A stretch of 64,000 bases of DNA from contig CAVVYJ010000002.1 in NCBI GenBank assembly GCA_963752495.1, positions 682,001-746,000 on the forward strand, read 5' to 3'. The translations under genes were made by a program, and so were the position numbers. Shown here piece by piece: positions 34,742 to 41,800 of this stretch. Position 1 is the first letter of the stretch. Each line of letters begins with the position of its first letter. The notes beneath the pieces are model-generated. The model was given only the letters and a program-made list of their open reading frames with translations. It had not been told where the DNA came from and searched no databases. The DNA is from CAVVYJ01 sp963752495. Its GTDB lineage: Bacteria > Pseudomonadota > Gammaproteobacteria > Burkholderiales > Methylophilaceae.

Positions 34742-36805
34742 ATGGCGGATAAAAAAGTGCAGTACACCTTTCTGGATCGTGACCTCAGTATTCTAAGCTT
34801 TAATCAGCGAGTCCTTATGCTGGCACAGCGAGAGGATTATCCTTTACTCGAAAGGTTAAGGTTTTTGTGTATTGTCGCGTTGAACTTAGATGAGTTCTTC
34901 GAAGTGCGTATGATGCAGCAGCTAGAAGCGATGCGCGGCGGAGATTTATACGGGCCAATCAATGAGCATACATATCTTGAAGTGAGTGCTAAAGCACATG
35001 AGTTGGTGGCGCAACAATATTACATTTTTGAGAATGAACTCATGCCAAAACTGGCTGAAAAAGGCGTATTGCTGATATCCAGCACTGTCCGTTCTCCTGA
35101 ACAAAAGCGCTGGGTAGCCAAATATTTTGAAACCGACGTTAAGCCGCTACTTGTGCCAGTAGCATTAGACCCTTCGCATCCTTTTCCACAAGTCGCTAAT
35201 AAATCACTTAACTTTATTGTACAACTTGAGAACAAGTCACAAAAAGAACAGACAATTGCAATCGTACGCGTGCCCCGTGTACTGCCAAGACTTATTCGCT
35301 TGCCAGATAGACTTTGTGATAAGCAGCAAGGATTTGTGTCGCTGACCAGCGTAATTCGCGCACACTTGAACGATTTATTTGAAGGCGCAAAAATATTGCA
35401 TTACTCCCAGTTTCGTGTCACGCGCAATTCAGAGTTGTCGGTAGATGAAGATGATGTAAGTAACTTGCGCACTGCGTTGCGCCAGGAACTCGCGCACCGT
35501 CAATATGGCGAAGCTGTGCGTTTAGAGGTGACGTATGATTGCGAGGAGTCACTGGCTTCGTTTTTACTTGAGCAATTTTCATTGACAGAGTCCTCACTGT
35601 ACCGTGTGCACGGACCGGTTAATTTGGGTAGGCTAATTCAGTTACCGGACTTAGCTAGCAGAGCCGATCTTGTATTTCCGCCGTTTCATTCCGCATGGCC
35701 GAAAAACCTTCTACCTAAAGAGTCTATCTTTTCTCAGTTAAAAGAAAGAGATATTTTAATCCATCAGCCTTTCGAAAGCTTCGAGGCAGTGTTGCAGTTG
35801 CTACAAGAGGCGGTGCATGATGATAACGTGCTGGCAATTCATCAGACGATCTATCGCACGGGCGCTGATAGACGTATGCTGAATCTGCTGCAAGAAGCTG
35901 TTAGACGCGGCAAAGAAGTGCTGGTAGTGGTGGAACTTAAAGCAAGATTTGATGAGGAAGCAAATATCAATTGGGCTGAGGCGCTGGAGTCGATTGGGGC
36001 GCAAGTGGTCTATGGCATTGTGGGCCTTAAAACACACGCCAAAATGCTTTTAATTATGCGGCGTGAGGGACGTGTGATTAAGCGTTATGGACATCTATCC
36101 ACGGGGAATTACAATCCGAGAACCGCGAAACTTTATACAGATGTTTGTATGTTAACGAGCGATCTTACGCTGACGAGGGAAATGGAATACTTGTTTCGAC
36201 ACCTCACTAGCAACTTGCCCATGCCGGCTATGCGTCGCCTGTTGGTGGCACCTTTTCATTTGCAAGATGCTATGTTGCGAAAAATCCGCGAAGCAAGCAT
36301 TGCTGCCGCTAAAGGCAAGGCCGTAAAGATTATTGCTAAGATGAATTCGTTAACCGACGAGAGGTTGGTGGTGGCATTGATAGAAGCTGCAAAAAATGGT
36401 GTGCAAATTGACTTAATTGTTCGTGGCGCATGTATTCTTCCGCTTAATGCGCCAGCAATCGAAGGTCGCATCCGCATACGCTCTGTCGTGGGGAGATTTT
36501 TAGAACATTCACGTGCATTTTATTTTGAGATTGATGGTAAAGTGAATTTGTGGCTTGCCAGCGCCGACTGGATGAGTCGAAATATGATGCGTCGTGTTGA
36601 AGTTGCATGGCCAATTCTTGATGCTGCTCTTCAAGAACGTGTCGTTAAAGAATGCCTGACGCCTTATTTGCAGGATAACGAGGATGCTTGGGTATTAAGT
36701 CCAAATGGTCAATATTCGCCCATTGCGAAACGACACCCTGCTGATAAAAGTACCAAAACGATTTCTGCGCAAACGATGTTGATGCAAATGTACGGTGGAA
36801 AATGA
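34742..36805 (+). CDS. ppk1: polyphosphate kinase 1
   Basis: Polymerises the gamma-phosphate of ATP into inorganic polyphosphate. It is 687 residues. The N-terminus FLDRDLSILSFNQRVL is typical. The catalytic core has TIYRTGADRRMLNLLQEA and GLKTHAKMLLIMR near residue 431 with the autophosphorylated His, then RYGHLSTGNYNPRTAKLYTD. ATG 34742 fits the family start; no Shine-Dalgarno is visible. It overlaps the next gene by four bases and is close to ppx. Confidence 0.95.
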   Translation: MADKKVQYTFLDRDLSILSFNQRVLMLAQREDYPLLERLRFLCIVALNLDEFFEVRMMQQLEAMRGGDLYGPINEHTYLEVSAKAHELVAQQYYIFENELMPKLAEKGVLLISSTVRSPEQKRWVAKYFETDVKPLLVPVALDPSHPFPQVANKSLNFIVQLENKSQKEQTIAIVRVPRVLPRLIRLPDRLCDKQQGFVSLTSVIRAHLNDLFEGAKILHYSQFRVTRNSELSVDEDDVSNLRTALRQELAHRQYGEAVRLEVTYDCEESLASFLLEQFSLTESSLYRVHGPVNLGRLIQLPDLASRADLVFPPFHSAWPKNLLPKESIFSQLKERDILIHQPFESFEAVLQLLQEAVHDDNVLAIHQTIYRTGADRRMLNLLQEAVRRGKEVLVVVELKARFDEEANINWAEALESIGAQVVYGIVGLKTHAKMLLIMRREGRVIKRYGHLSTGNYNPRTAKLYTDVCMLTSDLTLTREMEYLFRHLTSNLPMPAMRRLLVAPFHLQDAMLRKIREASIAAAKGKAVKIIAKMNSLTDERLVVALIEAAKNGVQIDLIVRGACILPLNAPAIEGRIRIRSVVGRFLEHSRAFYFEIDGKVNLWLASADWMSRNMMRRVEVAWPILDAALQERVVKECLTPYLQDNEDAWVLSPNGQYSPIAKRHPADKSTKTISAQTMLMQMYGGK

Positions 36806-37305
36806 CTAAAAAGAATTTAATACTTTGGCGACATGCAGATGCTGAAAATTTACTATCTGAAGATGGTATGGACAGTGACCGTGCATTGAGTTTAAAGGGA
36901 GTGGAGCAATCCAAAAAGATTGCAAGTTGGCTGAAACAGCACTTGCCAAAAGATACCTTAATTTTGAGTAGCCCAGCGGTTAGGGCAGAACAGACGGTAG
37001 TTGCTTTGAAGCGTGATTATCATATTATCAAAGGGCTAAACCCCGAGGCTAGCCTCGATGATGTGTTGGCTGTCGTGCAACAATCCAGCGCCACTAACAT
37101 TATGCTTGTTGGGCATCAGCCATGGATAGGATTGCTTGCAAATCATTTAATGCGTGCACCCACTAAAGTCAAAGGTGCGGCAAAAATGGCCAATATTAAA
37201 AAATCTGCGGTATGGTGGTTTAAGCGAGCAAGTATCCAACAACAGGTTGTGTCACACGAGCCAATTTATAAGCTTGTGGCCGTGCAACATCCTGATTTTA
37301 TATAA
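36802..37305 (+). CDS. sixA: SixA-type phosphohistidine phosphatase
   Basis: A 167-residue histidine phosphatase-superfamily protein. The RHG-like active-site motif is LWRHADAE at residue 8, with SSPAVRAEQT near residue 53 and MLVGHQPWIGLL near residue 97. SixA proteins dephosphorylate phosphohistidine, for example on HPt domains or nitrogen-PTS proteins. It is translationally coupled to ppk1 (ATGA overlap), which hints at a role tied to polyphosphate or phosphate signalling; that is inference. Confidence 0.85.
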   Translation: MTKKNLILWRHADAENLLSEDGMDSDRALSLKGVEQSKKIASWLKQHLPKDTLILSSPAVRAEQTVVALKRDYHIIKGLNPEASLDDVLAVVQQSSATNIMLVGHQPWIGLLANHLMRAPTKVKGAAKMANIKKSAVWWFKRASIQQQVVSHEPIYKLVAVQHPDFI

Positions 37306-37308
37306 GAA

Positions 37309-37761
37309 TCATTTCTTTTTTGGTCTGCCAGTTTTAATCACTGGGATTTTGGCCATGGTCGTTTTCAGGGTGTTATCGCTCATTGCAACAAGTAATTTGA
37401 TACCGGCGCGCAGTAATTCGCTTTTTTTTGCGGGCTGACCCAATGCATTCAGACGGGCTTTAAGCAGTGTAAGTTGTGCGTATTCGTCTTTTGGCATGGT
37501 AAAGCTATCGCGCTCCATTTTTACTTTTTGTGGTTTTGTTTTATCGGCTTGTTTTTTAGCAGGAGCAGCTTTGACAGCAGGTTTTTTCAAAGGCGGTTTT
37601 TTAGCAGAAACAACTTTGACAGGAGGCTTGCTCACAATCGCCTGAGAGACTGGCTTTGTGGTTACCGACTTTTTTATGGCAGGCTTTTTTGCGGCAGGTT
37701 TAGCAGCTACTTTAACGGTAGTTTTAAGAGCTGTTGCTTGTACAGGGGCGATTTTAGACAT
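37309..37761 (-). CDS. lysine/alanine/proline-rich basic protein with a C-terminal putative DNA-binding domain
   Basis: A 150-residue protein in two parts. Residues 1 to about 80 are histone H1-like repeats of Ala-Lys-Pro (AAKPAAKKPAIKK, AKKPPLKKPAVKA). Residues from about 82 form a compact domain, RDSFTMPKDEYAQLTLLKAR then KKSELLRAGIKLLVAMSD, which looks like a short beta strand plus two helices (ribbon-helix-helix-like), and a basic end GRPKKK. It is probably a nucleoid- or polyphosphate/nucleic-acid-binding protein. AAAAAGGAGA is well placed before ATG 37761. It converges on sixA and lies next to ppx. A perfect palindrome sits in its promoter. Confidence 0.75.
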   Translation of the reverse strand: MSKIAPVQATALKTTVKVAAKPAAKKPAIKKSVTTKPVSQAIVSKPPVKVVSAKKPPLKKPAVKAAPAKKQADKTKPQKVKMERDSFTMPKDEYAQLTLLKARLNALGQPAKKSELLRAGIKLLVAMSDNTLKTTMAKIPVIKTGRPKKK

Positions 37762-37781
37762 TTTAACGATCTCCTTTTTAA

Positions 37782-37811
37782 CGATATAAACAGTTTATAC
37801 TGTTTATATCG
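37782..37811. promoter_or_regulatory. perfect 12-bp inverted repeat, likely operator
   Basis: CGATATAAACAG (37782-37793) and CTGTTTATATCG (37800-37811) are exact reverse complements around TTTATA. The element lies 20 bp before the start of the basic protein and 30 bp downstream of the ppx stop. Its position over the likely promoter and its symmetry suggest a dimeric repressor site, perhaps bound by the ribbon-helix-helix-like domain of the gene's own product. It could alternatively help terminate ppx transcription, though there is no T-tract. Confidence 0.6.
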
Positions 37812-37841
37812 AATTACAAGTATTTAGAAGTTTATCAATTA

Positions 37842-39365
37842 CTATGCAGGCGTTGTGGTAACCATTAGCCCCCAATTGATTTTTTGCCAAGAGATGACCT
37901 CTTCCTCCAGTAAGTACGCGGTTTGCGGAAACTTTTGTAGCCAGGCTTGAGTTGTATTAAGCTGAATCAAGTTGTCGTGCAGGTGCAGACTTAGTTCTTT
38001 GAGGACTGGCTTGTTGCGTGAGTGGCAAAGAATAACGGCTAACCTTAGACATGCTAATTGCACGACTAATAAGGTATCGTTGAAAACGTTCTCAAGTTTC
38101 CTAATTTTTCCGTAGTGGCCCAGTACGAGCAGGCTTAGACGATGCAGCTCAGTATGTGAAAACCCCATTAATTCAGCATGATCCAGTATATAAGCGCCAT
38201 GCCTGTGTGCCTCAGTATGTGAAATCGCACTACCAACTTCATGCAGTTGCGCTGCCCAACCTAGCATCTTTTTTTGTGCCTCTGTATCAGAGTCTGATTG
38301 GTCTAGATCATCTGAAATGCTTTCAAACAAAAAAGTGGCAGTATCTTTAACATTTGTAGCATGTGCGGCATTAACCGAAAAACGGTTTGCAAGTAGTTTA
38401 ACTGACGCCTCTCGGATGTCGCTCATGTCATCATTATCTTCTGCAATCATGTCGTAGAGTACGCCATGGCGGAGCGAGCCTCGTGCAACTTGTAGCTCGT
38501 CCAAATGGAATAAATCAAATATCGCAAGTAAGATACTTAGGCCGCCGCCAATAACCGCTTTGCGGTCATCCTTTAAGCCGTCAAGCTTCAGGCGGTCGGT
38601 CTGTTTGGCACGTATCAGCTCCGCGCGTAGCCAATCCAAACCTTTTTTTGTGATACAGTTTGGCTTATAACCCTGGTAAGCCAATATGTCAGCAATCGCA
38701 CCAACCGTACCAGAAGCGCCATAAGCAACATCCCAGAACCGGTGCTCATAACTGTCTGTGACAGCATCTAAAAAAGACTCTGCGGCAATTTCGGCACGAT
38801 AAAAATGCGCTTCAGAAAGTTCGCCATTAGGAAAATACTTAAGTGACCATGCCACCGATCCAACGCGCAGAGAGTCTGTGGTTTGCGCGTTAAATCGCTG
38901 GCCTAAAATAAACTCGGTAGAGCGGCCACCAATATCAATAACCAGTCTACGTTCGTCTGATTGGGGTAAGTAACGGCTAACGCCCTGGTAAATAAGCCTT
39001 GCTTCCTCTACCCCTGAAATTACTTCAATATCGTAACCTAGCGCTTTGCGCGCTAGTCCAAGAAAGTAGTCACGATTTTTTGCTTCACGCAAGGTTTGCG
39101 TAGCAACTGCACGCACGTATTGTTTTGGAAAGCCTTTAAGGATTTCGCCAAAACGTGCTAAACATTTAACACCGCGCTCAATCGCCTCTGGCTTAAGGTT
39201 GCGGTCTGCGTCCAAATCACCCCCTTGACGCACAGTTTCTTTTATATAGTCAACGGATTGAATTTGGCCACCATCATAACGGCCAATTTCCAGGCGAAAA
39301 CTATTTGAGCCTAAATCTACAGCGGCAAGCAGGGTTTCAGAATTGATTGCGGTATTGTTTTTCAT
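37842..39365 (-). CDS. ppx: exopolyphosphatase (Ppx/GppA family)
   Basis: Hydrolyses terminal phosphates from polyphosphate or converts pppGpp to ppGpp. It is 507 residues. The ASKHA-fold motifs are AAVDLGSNSFRLEIGRYD at residue 14, the catalytic EEARLIYQGV near residue 119 and VIDIGGRSTEFILG near residue 140. The C-terminal HD-like helical region has HEVGSAISHTEAHRHGAYIL. It faces ppk1 from the other side of a three-gene cluster, so polyphosphate synthesis and breakdown are neighbours on opposite strands. Confidence 0.93.
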   Translation of the reverse strand: MKNNTAINSETLLAAVDLGSNSFRLEIGRYDGGQIQSVDYIKETVRQGGDLDADRNLKPEAIERGVKCLARFGEILKGFPKQYVRAVATQTLREAKNRDYFLGLARKALGYDIEVISGVEEARLIYQGVSRYLPQSDERRLVIDIGGRSTEFILGQRFNAQTTDSLRVGSVAWSLKYFPNGELSEAHFYRAEIAAESFLDAVTDSYEHRFWDVAYGASGTVGAIADILAYQGYKPNCITKKGLDWLRAELIRAKQTDRLKLDGLKDDRKAVIGGGLSILLAIFDLFHLDELQVARGSLRHGVLYDMIAEDNDDMSDIREASVKLLANRFSVNAAHATNVKDTATFLFESISDDLDQSDSDTEAQKKMLGWAAQLHEVGSAISHTEAHRHGAYILDHAELMGFSHTELHRLSLLVLGHYGKIRKLENVFNDTLLVVQLACLRLAVILCHSRNKPVLKELSLHLHDNLIQLNTTQAWLQKFPQTAYLLEEEVISWQKINWGLMVTTTPA

Positions 39366-39435
39366 GCGTTATTTATAACACACTAAAAACACTCAATGAT
39401 GACAGACATAAAAATAATATTATTGTTTTTTTAAA

Positions 39436-39705
39436 TCACAGCCGTTTAATTATTTCTCGCTCGTATTCTGGAAAATAATTTGCAATCACGCTTAAATCAA
39501 AGCGGCGCAGAATGCTGCTGTTAGATTCGCGCTCCAGTAAAAACTCAAACGATTTTTTCACCAGCTCCACTGTGGTAATTTTTCCGCTCGTAAGCTTTTG
39601 AGCGTATACCGGTTCCACGCTGACTTCGTGTGTCGTCGTAGCGCTTGAAGACACGGTCACCTGATAGGTATTCCCATCAATTGCGGTTACACTGATTTCC
39701 GTCAT
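39436..39705 (-). CDS. hypothetical protein, 89 residues
   Basis: A small protein without signal peptide or membrane segment. The N-terminal half looks beta-rich (VTAIDGNTYQVTVSSSATTT), and the C-terminal half helical and charged (VELVKKSFEFLLERES, then PEYEREIIKRL). GAGG precedes ATG 39705 by seven bases. It is divergent from htpG and 70 bp upstream of ppx. I do not recognise the family. Confidence 0.65.
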   Translation of the reverse strand: MTEISVTAIDGNTYQVTVSSSATTTHEVSVEPVYAQKLTSGKITTVELVKKSFEFLLERESNSSILRRFDLSVIANYFPEYEREIIKRL

Positions 39706-39734
39706 GGCATACCTCGTTTTTTGTATTTTTTGCG

Positions 39735-39762
39735 CTTGAAATTTGTAATTTCAACCCAAAAT
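39735..39762 (+). promoter_or_regulatory. sigma-32 (heat shock) promoter of htpG
   Basis: CTTGAA (39735-39740), 14 bp, then CCCAAAAT (39755-39762) closely fit the sigma-32 consensus CTTGAA-N13/14-CCCCATNT. It lies 33 bp upstream of the htpG ATG. The spacer contains the perfect inverted repeat TTGAAATT/AATTTCAA (39736-39754). Confidence 0.7.
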
Positions 39763-39795
39763 ACTATCAAAGTTTAAAGATATAAGGGAAAAATT

Positions 39796-41676
39796 ATGGC
39801 AAAAAACACATCTGAAAAATTAGCATTTCAAGCAGAAGTTAAGCAGCTTCTACAGTTAATGATTCACTCTCTGTACAGCAACAAGGAGATTGTGCTGCGT
39901 GAATTGATTTCGAATGCAAGCGATGCGGCGGACAAGTTGCGTTTTGAAGCGCTGGCTGATGCTGGCTTGTATGAAAACGACAGCGAACTGAAAATCCGTG
40001 TAGCGTTTGACAAAGCGGCACGTACACTCACCATCTCAGATAACGGCATTGGCATGACGCGTGATGAGGTGATCAGCAATATCGGTACGATAGCAAAATC
40101 CGGCACAAAAGAATTTTTCAATGCGCTCACTGGAGACCAGGCGAAAGACGCTAATCTGATTGGCCAATTTGGGGTTGGTTTTTACTCATCTTTTATTATT
40201 GCCGACAAAGTTACTTTAATTACTCGCCGTGCTGGCAGCAAGGACGCCGTTAAGTGGGAATCAACAGGTGAGGGTGACTATACGCTGGAAGCGGCTGATA
40301 AGACCACACGCGGTACGGATATTATTTTGCACTTGCGGGAAGGCGAAGACGAGTTTCTAAATGATTGGAAACTTAAAACCATCATCCGTAAGTACTCCGA
40401 TCACATCACTTTGCCGATTTTGATGAAAAAATCGGAATGGAAGGATGGTGAGCAAGTGCCAACGGATGAAGAGGAAACCGTCAATAAGGCTTCTGCGCTA
40501 TGGGCTAGAGCCAAAAGCGATATTACAGAAGAAGAGTACCAAGAGTTTTATAAGCATGTTTCGCATGATTTTGAGCCCCCACTTTGCTATGTACACAGCC
40601 GTGTAGAGGGTAAACAGGAATATATTTCTTTGCTATATATTCCCAATAAGGCGCCGTTTGATTTGTACGACCGAGAGCGCAGGCATGGCATTAAGCTCTA
40701 CGTGAAGCGCGTGTTTATTATGGAAGACGCTGAAAAGCTGATGCCGCAATATCTGCGCTTTGTGCGCGGCGTGATTGACTCTGCTGATTTGCCGCTAAAT
40801 GTGTCGCGCGAGATTTTGCAAGATAGCCGTGATGTAGAAGCGATTAAAAATGGCTCAGTGAAGAAAGTGCTTGGGTTACTGGAGGATTTGGCAAAAGACA
40901 AACCTGAGGAATATACAAAATTCTGGGCAGAATTTGGACGTGTGCTAAAAGAAGGCCCAGGCGAAGACTTTGCCAACAAAGACAAAATAGCCGGCTTATT
41001 GCGTTTCGCCAGTACCCGCATGGATATTGACTCTCAGAGCATATCTTTAAAGGATTATGTAAGCGCTATGAAAGAGGGTCAAGAAGCGATCTACTACATT
41101 ACAGCGGATACTTTTGCTGCTGCGCAGCATTCACCACATCTTGAGATATTCCGCAAAAAAGGCATTGAAGTGTTGCTGATGTCAGACAAGGTGGATGAAT
41201 GGTTGCTGGGTAGTTTGACCGAGTTTGAAGGCAAAAAACTGCAATCGATTGCTAAAGGTGATTTGGATTTAGGTAAATTAGAAGATGAAGCCGAAAAAGA
41301 AGCACAGAAAAAAGTAGAGGATGAGGCAAAGGACTTGATAGAGCGCATTAAAACAAGTTTAGGCGAAGCAGTGAAAGAGGTGCGCGTAACGCACCGTTTG
41401 ACGGATTCCCCAGCTTGCTTAGTAGCTGGTGAGCACGATTTATCGGGTAATTTGGCCCGCATCCTTAAGGCAGCTGGTCAAAAAGCACCTGAAAGCAAAC
41501 CTATTTTAGAGGTAAATCCTGAACATCGCCTAGTGAAGCGATTGAAGACAGAAGCCGATGACGAAAAGTTTTCTGACTATGCGCATGTGTTGTTTGATCA
41601 GGCTTTGCTGGCAGAAGGTGGGCAGTTAGAAGACCCAGCAAGTTTTGTAAAACGTATGAATGCATTAATTACGTAA
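39796..41676 (+). CDS. htpG: chaperone HtpG (Hsp90)
   Basis: ATP-dependent Hsp90 chaperone, 626 residues. The N-terminal GHKL ATPase domain carries NKEIVLRELISNASDAADKL near residue 30, ISDNGIGMTRDEV near residue 81 and GQFGVGFYSSFIIADKV near residue 119. The middle domain has GVIDSADLPLNVSREILQ near residue 326. It is preceded by a sigma-32-like promoter and followed by a terminator, so it is likely monocistronic. Confidence 0.96.
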   Translation: MAKNTSEKLAFQAEVKQLLQLMIHSLYSNKEIVLRELISNASDAADKLRFEALADAGLYENDSELKIRVAFDKAARTLTISDNGIGMTRDEVISNIGTIAKSGTKEFFNALTGDQAKDANLIGQFGVGFYSSFIIADKVTLITRRAGSKDAVKWESTGEGDYTLEAADKTTRGTDIILHLREGEDEFLNDWKLKTIIRKYSDHITLPILMKKSEWKDGEQVPTDEEETVNKASALWARAKSDITEEEYQEFYKHVSHDFEPPLCYVHSRVEGKQEYISLLYIPNKAPFDLYDRERRHGIKLYVKRVFIMEDAEKLMPQYLRFVRGVIDSADLPLNVSREILQDSRDVEAIKNGSVKKVLGLLEDLAKDKPEEYTKFWAEFGRVLKEGPGEDFANKDKIAGLLRFASTRMDIDSQSISLKDYVSAMKEGQEAIYYITADTFAAAQHSPHLEIFRKKGIEVLLMSDKVDEWLLGSLTEFEGKKLQSIAKGDLDLGKLEDEAEKEAQKKVEDEAKDLIERIKTSLGEAVKEVRVTHRLTDSPACLVAGEHDLSGNLARILKAAGQKAPESKPILEVNPEHRLVKRLKTEADDEKFSDYAHVLFDQALLAEGGQLEDPASFVKRMNALIT

Positions 41677-41696
41677 CAATTTAAAGGTAGTCTAAG

Positions 41697-41728
41697 AGCC
41701 TGTTGCAAGATCTGCAGCAGGCTTTTTT
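41697..41728 (+). terminator. rho-independent terminator after htpG
   Basis: AGCCTGTTGC (41697-41706) pairs with GCAGCAGGCT (41714-41723, one G-U pair) around AAGATCT. Six T follow, counting the last stem base. Confidence 0.85.
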
Positions 41729-41800
41729 GTTGTTTGCCATAAATGTTGGCTTGCTATTTGCTAAAATACACGACATCATGAAGTAAAAGGAAAGCAAAAA

